A program made the translations under genes and the position numbers. The notes under the pieces were generated by a model. It ran no database searches, was not told the origin of the DNA, and saw nothing but the letters and a program-made list of their open reading frames with translations. 64,000 bases of DNA from Jacaranda mimosifolia (taxonomy: Eukaryota; Streptophyta; Magnoliopsida; Lamiales; Bignoniaceae), in contig CM032118.1 of assembly GCA_018894105.1 (NCBI GenBank), positions 35,878,690-35,942,689 on the forward strand, in the 5' to 3' direction. This document shows, piece after piece, positions 10,331-21,401 of this stretch; within the stretch, counting starts at the first letter, position 1; every line of letters starts with the position of its first letter.

Positions 10331-12064
10331 CATTTTCACCATTTTATTTATTTTATTTTATTATTTTTATTTTTATTTATATTTATATAAACAAAGAAGA
10401 GAAAAATAGAGTCAAAATTGAAAGACTCCAATTTTGACCAAAAACAAAAATCTACTATTCACTTTCTTCTCCAAGACTCCTAGCCACCATTAACATCTTC
10501 TTCATCTCACCATCACCATCTTAGTCACGACAGCAGTTGATGGTCCTAGCAAAGCAATGGCATAACCAGGATTTTGGGCGGCGGGTTTTGTAGGAACACG
10601 CCAGTAGCCTCAGCTTCCAAAACAGACCATCGGCGAAACTGAGATGGTAGAGGTGGTGGTGCTAGAACTTTCAGGCAGCAATTAAAGGCCGATTCAACCA
10701 TGTTTGGAGAAATTAAGTTGGGAATTTGATTTCTCTCGCTGAGATGCGTCGAGCGGTGGTGGGGTGAGTATCTTCGGCGGCGGCGAAAGGGTAGTTTCCT
10801 TATCTCACGCGAGGAACACATGCGCGAAAGCTGATCGTGGAAATTTTGCTCTGATAAGAAGATCTTGGGCAAATAGCCGAAATTGGAGTTAAATTGCATT
10901 GCATGTGTATGAATATCTATTCAAAATCTTTTGATACATTGTACCAATGAAAGAATACGCGATATGATCGAAAAAATTGAGACATGCATGTATACTATAC
11001 GCCAAGTGGACCCAAGTTTATTATATCATGTGATAAACCATATTAATTTAGTTAATTAGGTGATGAAAATTCTAATTTTACACAATTGCGACCTAAGTGA
11101 CAAAATTAGATTTATTAATGATAGTTGGTTTATTATAATCGATTTTATGTAATGTTATAAGGTTAACTATGTAATTTAAGGATATGATTATATTTCCTTT
11201 CACCGAAATAAATATGAACCCCAAAAATATTTTCGTAATAACGAAAAAATTAGCACAATCTATAACGATAATACCGTAACAAACCCTAAACTACCGTATT
11301 AACTGAGTAATTATCAATTGTAGACTATTAATCGTATAACTATAATTATAGGGTTGAATGATGATTTTAGACTATTAATTGTATAACTTTTGCTCTTTGA
11401 TTGTTTGAATTCCTCGCGTTATTTGTTATTGATTCATGTCCCTTGTGAGGGCTTACCGCTTTGGTACTTGTATTGATTGAACCTATTTGTTATCCGTTTC
11501 GAAAACCCTGTAAGGGTCTGCCAATCTAGCACTTAATTATACCTATTTGTTATTGTGATAAGTGCTGAGAGGGTTAAACTGGTTTCTGTACTGTAACTAT
11601 ATCTTGTTATTGAAATATGTGATTTGCTTGAGATCTCGTTTGTTATCCATTGATTGATGCGTATACCCATGTGTGGGTTATGTTGTTGAGAAGGAGCCCA
11701 ATCTCGTATCTGATGGTCGGGTGGCGATAGGCTTTGCTTCTACGACTGCCTTCCCCATCGTTGAAATTTCTGATTGCCCGGAAGGAGTAGTTGGTAAGGG
11801 AGGAAAGAAGGTTTGGATTGGTTGCTAATTCATCCTCCGTCTCCGGCGAGGTCGGATTGTACTAATTCTTTTCCATAGGAGGGGGTAAGGGCAGCTAAAG
11901 TAAGCTATTCAGAAAGCTAGGTGACCTATTCGATTGAGTTATTTATTACTAATCTGCCATCTATCACTGTTTAGTTATCTATTACTATCCTATTATCTGT
12001 TATTGTTCTGTATTGTTATTTGTTGCCTTGTCGGCATTTGTTTACCGTTTATAATTGTTATATG
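10331..12064 (+). repeat. Middle segment of the ancient solo LTR (with uncertain left join)
   Basis: From about 10450 to 12064 the sequence is collinear with the solo LTR at 42359, e.g. GGGTAGTTTCCTTATCTC at 10789 against GGGCAGTTTTCTAATCTC at about 43119, the AATACGC...GATATGATCGAAAA block, and CTGCCAATCTAGCAC near 11519. The first 120 bp are AT-rich and cannot be assigned to LTR or Athila insert. It breaks at 12064, where the younger element enters. No protein is encoded; the 117-codon minus-strand frame at 10546-10899 shows nothing recognisable. Confidence 0.65.
12060..12064 (+). other. Left TSD (ATATG) of the 12065-20223 element
   Basis: ATATG at 12060-12064 is repeated exactly at 20224-20228, either side of the element. 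Confidence 0.9.
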
Positions 12065-12395
12065 TGTAACACCCCTAAATTTGGTATTTTAGAAAATAAG
12101 TTTTGAAAATTAAAATATAAGGTTTGACAAATTTTGGGACTCGAAAAATAAATAAAAAGGACTTGATTGTAAGAATTTTTAGACATTTTGGGGTTGATTT
12201 GAAATATGAGGAAACTTGATTTTCAAGAGTCTTGAAACTTTGTGGGTCAAAATAGGATTATTTTGGGTCAAAGGGGATAAAATAAAGCACTAACTAATTT
12301 TAGGGCCAAAGTGAAGAATTTTTAAAATTTGGAGGACTTAACTGCAAGCTGAGTAGAATGTTTGGGGGTCAAATTCTAATTCCAGAAAATAAGTC

Positions 12396-12403
12396 TATAT
12401 ATA
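12396..12403 (+). promoter_or_regulatory. LTR TATA box
   Basis: TATATATA in GTCTATATATAGCATTTTC, 331 bp into the LTR. The same position in LTR2 (17463-17480) reads GTCTATATACGTGGGATT, so that copy of the box is damaged. Related LTRs keep TATATAGCATTTT at 6281. Confidence 0.6.
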
Positions 12404-14089
12404 GCATTTTCTCCCCAATTTTTTCATTTTTCGCCCCTGCGCACCGCCTGCTTCTTCCTCGAGGAACTTCTTTGGTGACACCCAGAACCCGTAAACCAAA
12501 CTGCCCAACCTTTTACCCTAATTCCCAGGACCTCAACCATACCACATGCAAGTCATCTTCTCCGGTGGATCGTCAGGAATTTGAAGCTCAAAGTGAGCTC
12601 TCGGCAGCGGTAATGGGTCTCCCAACTCCAGCGACTGAAGCTTGAATAGAATAGTGGATTTTGATGGGCTCAGCTCGAGGGTCAACATGGTGGCTTTAAT
12701 TTTCAGTTCTGGCTACTAACGGCGGCGGAATTGAGCAAAATCACCACGGCCACACTGGGACTTTGGAACGGCAATTGGAGGCCTTCCCAGCGGCGATTGT
12801 GAAAATTGACCTAGGTTTGTTGTTGAGGGAGCTGAAAGGCTTCGATTGGTGGTAGAGTTGGCCTATTTTGGCAGCAGCAGTTTTGAGATATCGTCGTGGA
12901 GGTTTCAGTGGTGGAATTGGTTTGTGGTTTCTACGTCTCCATAAGAAGATTTGGGTAAAAGTTGGAGTTTGGGGATTAAATTCCTTGTGTTGTTTTATTC
13001 TTGTTAAATCATGTGTTGTAGCGAAAATGGGAGTATGAAATATGATATGGAACCAAGATTCGATTATGCATGTGTATTTAGATATCTTAGTGAGCCTGAA
13101 TTTGTATTATTGTATGATAATCTTGGGATTAATTGAGTTAATTGGAAGAGAAAACCCTAAATCTTATATTATGTCATAGATGATGAAGAATTGATATAAG
13201 AATTGGACTTATAAACCATGCATGTATGATTTTAATCGTTTAGCGGACTCAGATCTAGTATATTATGTGATAATCTTAGTTAAATAAGTGGATTAGGTGT
13301 TAATAGCCCCAATTTTATGGATTTAAGTCCTAAGTAACAATAATTGGGTTAATTAAGATAATTGGGCTGTTATTTTGATTTGGAATAATGAAATGAGGTT
13401 AATTATATAATTAAGGACCTGATTATGCCCTTTTGCATGTACCGATATAAATCCCGTAAATATTCCCATATTAATGACATAATTAGCTATACTGTAATGA
13501 TAATATTGATTGAACCTTAAAATTGCCATATTAGACGAATAGCTGTCGATTCTAGATTATTGATAGTATAATTGTAATTATTAAGGTTGAATGTGGATTT
13601 TGACAGTAAATATCCTATTTTGATTAGGTGACAAAGAAATAGGTCCTGCAGACTAGTAGGCGGCAATTGTAGTTTTTTGAGACTACAGAGGTAAGGGTCT
13701 GCTAATCTGGCACTTGAAAACACCCGTCTGTTATTGTGATAAACCTCTGTGAAGGTTCCTGTTTCTGTATTGTACTGAATCGTGTTTATTGAAATTTGTG
13801 AATTATTTAGGACCTTGTACGTTATCTGTTAACTGATTAGAATACCCCTGTGAGGGTTATCTCTTGATATTGATTCTAAATTCTATATGTTCTGGTGCCT
13901 AGAACATCTCGTTTGTTATCTATCTGTTATGTTATCTAACTGTCTTGTTATTCAATCATTCCATTATCTGACTGTTCTATTATCTGGATATATACTGGGA
14001 AATATGTATCAACTGATTAATATATATTATATGTACGGAGATATGTTTGGGCCAAGTGCCAATCCTAGTGGAATGCTTGAATATATTAG

Positions 14090-14270
14090 CAGTACGTTAA
14101 GGGCTTTTCCCTGGGTATCGGCGATACCGCTACAAGTGTTCCTCTAGGTATTAGTGATGAGTCAGGGGCTTTTCCCTGGGCATCTGTACCCAGCGATGAG
14201 TCAAAGGCTTTTCTTTGGACATTGGCAACCTATCGTGTACCAAGCTATCACGCTAGGGTAAGTTTGACTG
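14090..14270 (+). repeat. Degenerate repeats (TTTTCCCTGGG) in the 5' LTR
   Basis: Three units with GGGCTTTTCCCTGGGTATCGG, GGGGCTTTTCCCTGGGCATC and AAGGCTTTTCTTTGGACATTGG, then a single copy of ACCAAGCTATCACGCTAGGGTAAGTTTG. The equivalent array in LTR2 is at 19205-19390. It lies just upstream of the conserved AAGGAGAATC block. Confidence 0.75.
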
Positions 14271-15123
14271 ATTGGAATAAGGAGAATCAGATATGCATGC
14301 TTCGTTCTGACCTGTTGGACTGTATATGATATTCGGGCTTGTTTTGTTTTGGCTGTATCTTGATTGTTTGTGTCCGCTCATAGAGCAATAAGGATGTTAT
14401 AGTCTCTTAGTTTAGATTGGGCTATTGTCCAGGCCGAACGAGCTGTCTATATTTCCTCCCAAACTAATTCGGTTGAGATGAACCATTCCTCCCAAACTGA
14501 TCCGGTTGAGACGATCCCAGGAAGTTCGAGCCGATAGCCACAACTCTCGAGATAGTACCTGCTGATAACCTTAAAATTTGATGTCTGTTTTACTCGCCTA
14601 TATCCTGACTATCTGTAATCTGATTTGTTTTGCCTGATGGTATCCTGACTATAGTCTCTTGATATGCTCATGTTCTGATTGTTTATTGTTATTCTGTTGA
14701 GTTGATTCTTCCTCACAAGTTCATATTGCTTATTATTACGATTATCCCTCACTAAGTCCTTTGGACTTACCCCTCGTATTTCTTTGATTTTCTCAGATAG
14801 AGTTAAGTGATGAACTTGAACTCCAGGCTTGGATTGAAGTATATATGTTTTGTAAAAGAAAATGTGCTTACATCTGTTTATGGGATCACTCGTATGTTAA
14901 GCTTTGACTTAGAAATATTGTGGTATGTTATGTTTGAATTTGTGATGTATTGTAATATGTTAAGTTTGAAAGTTTGTTTTTTCAAGTATATATTATATGA
15001 TGAACATTATGGGATGTTTGAAATGTTCATTATAGGCTTGTTGCTTGTTATTGGCTTAAGTATTAAAATTGAACTGGTGGCGTCTCAGCTCAGGCATTGT
15101 CCCGAGAGGGGGTGCTATAGAGG

Positions 15124-15137
15124 TGGTATTAGAGCTT
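15124..15137 (+). other. Primer binding site, initiator-Met tRNA type
   Basis: TGGTATTAGAGCTT starts four bases after the 5' LTR. The standard plant initiator-Met PBS is TGGTATCAGAGC; a single C-to-T change is present. It sets the 5' LTR end and confirms orientation. Confidence 0.85.
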
Positions 15138-15617
15138 AGTTTTGATGATCGAGATTAATGTGGGAATGATTGTTGTGACTAAATTTGATTGGCCTGCTAG
15201 AGACTTAACTTGAATTAGGAATCATCTAGGATATAAACACTTGGGATATGAGTACTTAAACTATATTAGGATTTGATATTAGAATGTGATTGTGAAATGA
15301 GAATTTTTGGGTAATATAAAGACTGAGCTTGAATTTAGATATGTATACTTAAGCAATACCTACGTTATGCCAGGATGTGATTTTTGAATTTTGAAATTTA
15401 GGTATTTTGCATATTGGGTAATTCCTGTGTGATTCAAGGATTTAAGATGAATTTGATCAGTTGATATTAGTAAGATGAGTTGAGTACTGCAAGAATGTTG
15501 ATGGGATCTTATCGTTTATCGTAGAATGATTAAGATTTGTGCATTTTTTAGTTCGACTTAGTTTTGTATTAATCATTTTCTTTCTTTTACTTTGGAAACT
15601 TGGAAGAGTTGGTAGAG
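15138..15617 (+). other. Untranslated leader of the gag-only element
   Basis: 480 bp between PBS and gag start without a coding frame. This is the normal position of the packaging and dimerisation leader; no specific structure could be assigned. Confidence 0.6.
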
Positions 15618-15618
15618 T

Positions 15619-16700
15619 TAATGGCGTCTCAAGGAAGTTCCAGTGCACCCATTCCACCTAGAACCGAATGATGGGAAAGCCCTCTCAGGTGATGGGTTAA
15701 TGACCGATAGGCTCCAAGATGAGAGGCACCTGTTTACTCACAACCCATACGAGAAGAAGAGGTTTCACAAGCCTCTTCAGTTGGGCAGTCTGCCGATAGA
15801 GCAGACGTAACAAATGTGGATATAGAAGATCAACCCTTAAAGTAATTCCTTTATTTCCATCCCCTGAAATTTTTGGGAGAGCCGGATGATAGAAAAGCAG
15901 AAGAATGAGTATAGAACCTAGAAAATATATTCGATACCCTGCATTACCCAGATGAATGAAGAGTTTGTTTCGCAGCATTTCTTCTATTAGGACCCACAGA
16001 CAGCTAGTGGAAGATGATTGAACACCGATGGACCACTACAGGGACCAGAAGGACATGGGATAACTTCACCATGGAATTTATGGATAAATTCCATAAATTT
16101 CAGTCCATCAGTCCAAACAAGCAAGGGAACGGAAATTCATGGATCTCGTTCAAGGAAATCAATCCATCAGTTAGTATTAGGCGAATTTCAACCGACTCTT
16201 TCAATATGCGTCTTATATTATGGAAGATGAGAGTCGATAGACTCGATGATTCGTACTAGGGCTGCGACCAGATCTTAGATAGGGTTTGGCCATATGTGAT
16301 CTACCAAAGTTCAACTTGGCAGTGAGCAAGGCACTGCAGCTAGAATTAGAGTTTCAAGAAATTCGAAGGATTGAAGATAGGAATCAGAAAGGAAGATCAC
16401 GCCATGAGGAGTAGAACAATTCTGGAGAAAAACAACTGAGGCTACAAGTTGAAAGCGCTACTCCTCAAGCCCGTTAGATCAATGAGACGATAATTCTAAC
16501 TCAAGAAAGGCCACGAAAGAAATGTGGATTCTATGGATCACATAGCCATGAGGAGTGAGAATGTTAGAGAAAGCAAGGCAGATGCGTGGGCTATGGCAGC
16601 AACCAACATTTCTTGAAAAATTGCCCCAATAGGAGAGGTCCAACATCGAATGGAAAGGAAAAAAGGTGGTTGTAGGTTCTATCTAAGTTCTTGATTGTCA
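15619..16700 (+). pseudogene. gag remnant with two degenerate zinc knuckles
   Basis: The likely start at 15619-15623 gives M-A-S-Q-G-S-S-S-A-P-I-P-P-R, then early stops. Broken frames around 15860-16100 keep the Del-type capsid pattern: F-L-G-E-P-D-D-R-K-A-E, then N-L-E-N-I-F-D-T, then L-L-G-P-T, then R-T-W-D-N-F-T-M-E-F. Around 16510-16640 are two zinc-knuckle remnants, C-G-F-Y-G-S-H-S-H-E-E with a stop before C, and C-V-G-Y-G-S-N-Q-H-F-L-K-N-C-P. No protease or RT follows. Gag would coat the RNA; this copy is dead. Confidence 0.75.
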
Positions 16701-17107
16701 GAAAAGAATCCAACACTACATATTTTGGCTTCATACCCCAGACAGAGTCTAAGGAGTAGTAAGCATATGAGTTATGTCTATACCTAATATGTTTAAGTTT
16801 TTGTGAATCTGTATCTAGTTGCTTGGGAATGTATGATAAGTTATGAAATCTAGCATGTTAAGTTTGAATTTGACTACTCTTTTATGCGAACATCATGTAG
16901 GTGTGAACTTGTGATGTTAGCTTTCTATTGTAGTAATGGTTTTACTATCTTTTATATAAAGGCATGCACTCAATCAAAACTAAAGTGGAGAATATTTTAA
17001 GTACTGAGATGACAGGTGTTTAAGGCTATGAGGATAAAAAATGTTGTGTGTATCGGTGTTAATCTAAGTTCATCTAGAAGTCAAGTAAGAATCTGGGGAC
17101 CAAATTC
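16701..17107 (+). other. Untranslated 3' part of the gag-only element
   Basis: About 400 bp from the end of gag to the purine tract, with no frame. A complete chromovirus would have more than 3 kb of pol here, so pol was lost by deletion or never present in this lineage. Confidence 0.65.
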
Positions 17108-17124
17108 TTTTAAGGGGGGAGGAA
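17108..17124 (+). other. Polypurine tract
   Basis: TTTTAAGGGGGGAGGAA immediately before the 3' LTR start TGTAACGCCCC at 17125; it primes plus-strand DNA synthesis in LTR elements. Confidence 0.85.
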
Positions 17125-20100
17125 TGTAACGCCCCTAAATTTGATATTTTAGAAAATAAGTTTGGAAAGTTAAAATATTAAGTTTGACAAATTTTGGGGC
17201 CAGAAAAATAAATGAAAATGACATGATTGTAAGAATTTTTGGAAGTTTTGGGGTTGATTTGAAATTTGAGGAAACTTGATTTTCAAGAGTCTCAAAACTT
17301 TGTGGGTCAAAATAGGATTATTTTGGGTCAAAGAGGTTAAAATAAGGTACTAACTAATTTTAGGGCCGAAGTCAAGTGTAATGAAGAGTCTCTAAAATTA
17401 GGAGAACTTAACTTGAAACTGAGTAGAACTTTTGGGGATCAAATTATAATTCCAGAAAGTAAGTCTATATACGTGGGATTTTCTCCCCAATTCTTTCATT
17501 TTTCTCCCCCGCGCACCACCTCTTTTTTCCCCTGCGAACTTCTTCTGCGACACCCAGAACCCGTAAACTAACTGGCCCAAACTCTTCCCCTCATGCCCAG
17601 GACCTCAACCATACCACATGCAGGTCATCTTCTCCGGTGGACCACCGGGAATTTGAAGCCTAAAGTGAGCTCCCGTCGTTGGTTATAGGTTTCCTAACTC
17701 AGCGATTGAAGCTTGAATATGAGTAGTGGGTTTTGACGGGCTCAGCTCGAGGGTCAACTGGTGGCTTCAATTTCCAGTTCCAGCCACCGGCGGTGGCGGA
17801 ATTGAGCAAAATCACTATGGCGGCACTGAGACTTTGGGGTGGCAATTGGAGGCCTTCCTAGCTACAGTTGTGAAAATTGACCTGGGCGTTTTGTTGAAGG
17901 AGCTAAAAGGCTTCGATTGGTGGTGGAGTTGGCCTATTCTGGTGGCGGCGCGATGGTGATTTTGAGAAATCTTTTTTATCTTGTCGCGGTGGTTCCAGTG
18001 GTGGAATTAGTTTGTGGTTTCGATGTCTCGATAAGAAGATTTGGGTAAAAGTTGGAGTTTGGGGATTAAACTCCATGTGTTGTTTTATTCTTGTTAAATC
18101 ACGTGTTGTAGCGAAAATAGGAGTATGAAATGTTATATAGAACCAAGATTTGATCATGCATGTGTATTTAGATATCTTCATGAGCCCATATTTGTATTAT
18201 TGTATGATATTCTTGGGATTAATTGAGTTAATCAGAAGAGAAAATCCTAAATCTTATAATTATGTCAAAGAGGATAAAGAATTGATATAAGAATTGGACT
18301 TATAAACCATGCATGTGTGACTTTAACCATTTAGCGGACTCGAATTTAGTATATTATGTGATAATCTTGGTTAAATAGGTATATTAGGTGTTAAAAACCC
18401 TAATTTTATAGATTTGAGACCTAAATAAGAATAATTGGGTTAATTAAGATAATTGGGCTATTATTTTGATTTGGGATAATGATATGAGGTTAATTATATA
18501 ACTAAGGATCTGATCATGCCCTTTCTCTAGTACCGATATAAACCTGTAAATATTCCCATATTAACGACATAATTAGCTATACCATAATGATAATATTGAT
18601 CGAACCCTAAAACTGCCATATTAGACGAATAGCTGTCAATTCTAGATTATTGATAGTATAATTGTAATTATTAGGGTTGAATGTGGATTTTGACAGTAAA
18701 TATACTATTTTGGTTAGGTGATGAAGAAGTGGGTCCTGCAGACCAGTAGGCGGCGATTGTAGTTTTTTTGAGACTACGGAGGTGAGGGTCAGCTAATCTA
18801 GTACTTGGAAACACCTATATATTATTGTGATAAACATCTGTGAAGGTTCATGTTTCTGTACTGTATTGAATCGTGTTTATTGAAATTTGTGAATTGTTCA
18901 GAATCTTGCACGTTATCTGTTAACTGATTAGAATACCCCTGTGAGGGTTATCTCTTGATATTAATTCTGAATTCTGTCTATTCTGGTGCCTGGAACATCT
19001 CGTCTATTATTTGTCTATTTTGTTATCTGATTGTCTTGTTATCCGATCGTTCTGTTATCTAACTGTTTTGTTATCCTATCATTCTATTATTTGACTATTC
19101 TGTTATTTGGATATATGCTAGGAAATATGTATCGACTGATTGATATGTGTTATATGTACGGAGATATGTTTGGGTCGAGTGCTAATCCCAGCAAAATGCT
19201 TGGATATGTTAGCAGTACGTTAGGGGCTTTTCCCTGGGTATCGGCTATACCGCTACGGGCGTTCCTTTGGGCATCAACGATGAGTCAGGGGCTTTTCCGT
19301 GGGCATCTGCACCCAGCGATAGTCAAGGGCTTTTCCCTAGACATCGGCAACCTACCGGGTACTAAGCTATCACGCTTGGGTAAGTTTGACATACTGGAAT
19401 AAGGAGAATCTGATATGCATGTTTCGTTCTCACCTATTAGACTGCATATGATATTTGGGCTTAGTTTATTTTGGTCCGCTCATGGAGTAATAAGGATGTT
19501 ATAGTCTCTTAGTCTAGATCGGGTTGTTGTCCAGGCCAAATGAGCCGTCTTTATTTTCTTCCAAATTGATTCAATTAAGATGGACCATTCATCCCGAACT
19601 GATACAGTTGAGATGATCCCGGGCAGTTTGAGCCGACAACTACACTCTCGAGATAGTATCTTCTGATAACCTTAAAATTTGATAATGTCTATTTTACTCG
19701 CCTATATCTTGACTGTCTATAATCTGATCTGTTTTGCCTGATGGTATCCTAACTATAATCTCTTGATATGCTCATGTTCTGATTGTTTATTGTTAATCTA
19801 TTGAGTTGATTCTTCCTCGTAGGTTCCTATTACTTATTATTAGGATTATTCCTCACTAAGTCCTTTGGACTTACCCCCCGTATTTCTTTGATTTTCTCAG
19901 ACAGGGTTAAGTGATGGACTTGAACTTTAGAGTTGGATTAAAGTATATATGTTTTGTAATAGAACATGTGTTTATATCTGTTTATGGGATCACTTGTATG
20001 TTAAGGTTTGACTTAAAAATATTGTGATATGTCATGTTTGAATTTGTGATGTAATGTAATATGTTATGTTTGAAATTTTGACTTTTCAAGTATATATTAT

Positions 20101-20223
20101 ATGATAAACATTATGGGATATTTGAAATGTTCATTATGGGTTTGTTTCTTGTTATTGGGTTAAATATTAAGACTGAACTGGTGGCATCTCAGCTTAGACA
20201 TTGTCTCGAGAAAGGGGGCCACA
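17125..20223 (+). repeat. 3' LTR (3099 bp) of the gag-only element
   Basis: Collinear with 12065-15119 throughout with many point differences and small indels, so the insertion is old. Starts TGTAACGCCCCTAAATTT and ends GGGGGCCACA. The right TSD ATATG follows. The conserved landmark ACTAAGCTATCACGCTTGGGTAAGTTTGAC is at 19360-19390. Confidence 0.85.
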
Positions 20224-20228
20224 ATATG
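20224..20228 (+). other. Right TSD (ATATG) of the gag-only element
   Basis: Exact match to 12060-12064. Confidence 0.9.
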
Positions 20229-20551
20229 GGAATAATTAACGGGACGTTAATTCCCTACTGTGTGCATAGGATAAGCCGTAAGCCTGAAATTCTTAGTTAA
20301 ATAATGGGACGTTAATCCTTGCTGTGTGCATGGGATAAGCCATAAGCCCAAAATTCTTGGCAAAATAATGAGACATTAATCCCTGCTATGTACATGGGAT
20401 AAGCCATAAGCTTAGAACTTTTGGGTAAATAATAAGACGTTAATCCTTGCTAAGTGCATGGGATAAGTCGTAAGCTCGGAACTCTTAGATAAATAATAGG
20501 ACGTTAATCCCTGTTGTGTGCATGGGATAAGCCGTAAGCCCAAAACTCGTG
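20229..20551 (+). repeat. 64-bp tandem repeat in the ancient solo LTR
   Basis: About five units containing GGGACGTTAATCC, CTGTGTGCATGGGATAAGCC and ATAAGCCCAAAATTCTT. Starts of AAATAAT at 20299, 20363, 20427 and 20491 give an exact 64-bp period. It sits immediately upstream of AAGGAGAATCTGATAT (20556 onward), the position that holds other repeats in the sister LTRs. Confidence 0.9.
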
Positions 20552-21401
20552 ATATAAGGAGAATCTGATATAGATGTCCTGTTTTGATTCGTCAGATTGC
20601 ATATGTTACTCGGGTTTACTTTATTTTGATTGTATTCCGATTGTCTATATTCCGCTCATGGAGCAATAAGGACGGAGTAGTTTCTTGGTCTAGATCGGGT
20701 TGTTGTCCAGGCTGAATGAGTCATCTACATTACCTCCTAAATTGATCCGGTTGAGACGATCCTGGGCCATTCGCTAAACGAGTCAACTGTATTACCTCTT
20801 GAACTGATCCGATTGAGACGATCTCGGGCAGTTCGAACCGACAATCACAACTCCCAAGCTAGTACCTACTAATAGCCTTGAATTTGTTAATGCCTGTGTT
20901 TCTGATATGTTTATGTTCCGACTGTATTGTTTGTTGGTTTGTGAACTATTGAATTGTTTCATCTTCAGCAGAGTCCTTATGATTTATTACTGATTATTAT
21001 CCCTCACTAAGTCCTTTGAACTTACTCGATTGTGTTATTCTAAGTTCTTTTCAGACAAGGATTAGGTGATGAACTTGGATTAAAGATCATATGTTTTTGT
21101 AATAGAGCAGGTGGTTGTATGTGTATATGGGTTCACTTGTATGTTAAGTTTAACTTAGAGATATTGTAATATGTCAGGTTTGAAACTAATGAATGCAGTA
21201 TGTGTTGTGTTGAATGCTATGGGATCATGTGTGGCACGTATATAGTGCTTATGTTGGGGTCTGTTTAAGTTGAAGCTTGTTGCTATTTCTGATGATTTTG
21301 AGAATTATTTTATGGGCCTATTGACTATCTTGTGGGTTTTAATTTAAGACTAAATTAGAGTGACATCTCAGCTTAGGGGTTATCTTGAGAGGGGTGCTAC
21401 A
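20552..21401 (+). repeat. 3' end of the ancient solo LTR
   Basis: Collinear with 14280-15119: AAGGAGAATCTGATAT, the GATCCGGTTGAGACGATC block (with an extra duplicated copy at 20790-20830), TCCCTCACTAAGTCCTTTG, then GAGAGGGGTGCTACA. Followed by the TAAAC flank. Confidence 0.8.

Larger units (their letters stand above)
6372..10450 (+). mobile_element. Athila-type Ty3/gypsy derivative without RT or integrase
   Basis: Inserted within the ancient solo LTR. It has a 5' LTR (6372-7610), an Asp-tRNA type PBS (7617-7634), gag (7685 to about 8910), a spacer, a protease end (9719-9934), the TTGGGAGGCAACCCAA motif common just after the polyprotein in Athila relatives, and a short tandem repeat (10085-10330). 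There is no RT, RNase H or integrase between protease and the 3' untranslated part, so it depended on a helper. I could not find a 3' LTR, so the right boundary (10.33-10.60 kb) is uncertain. Confidence 0.65.
12065..15119 (+). repeat. 5' LTR (3055 bp) of the gag-only element
   Basis: Starts TGTAACACCCCTAAATTT; ends GGGGGTGCTATA, where the canonical final CA has become TA. It has a TATA box at 12396-12403 (CTATATATAG) followed by a C-rich initiator area. No protein is encoded; the frame at 12358-12645 is non-coding LTR. At 14090-14235 it carries a short repeat series containing CTTTTCCCTGGG. Confidence 0.85.
12065..20223 (+). mobile_element. Complete non-autonomous LTR element with gag remnant only (TR-GAG like)
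   Basis: An 8159-bp element with two 3.1 kb LTRs (12065-15119 and 17125-20223), a perfect 5-bp TSD ATATG, an initiator-Met type PBS at 15124 and a purine tract at 17108-17124. The internal region is only 2005 bp and holds a degenerate gag with zinc knuckles but no protease, RT or integrase. This is the layout of terminal-repeat retrotransposons with a gag domain. The LTRs relate it to Del/Tekay-type chromoviruses. It sits in an older solo LTR of the same broad family. Confidence 0.85.
5947..21401 (+). mobile_element. Ancient Del/Tekay-like solo LTR, split by two later insertions
   Basis: The LTR begins TGTAACACTCCTAAACTT at 5947 and ends GGGGTGCTACA at 21401. Flanks are TAAAT (5942-5946) and TAAAC (21402-21406), a 5-bp TSD with one transition. 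The body is in three pieces: 5947-6371, about 10450-12064, and 20224-21401. Together they make about 3.2 kb, the size of the other LTRs of this family (12065-15119, 17125-20223, 42359-45695). TGTAACACCCC starts are common in chromovirus LTRs of the Del/Tekay type. No internal coding region lies between the ends, so this is a solo LTR made by unequal recombination between two LTRs, later hit twice. Confidence 0.75.
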
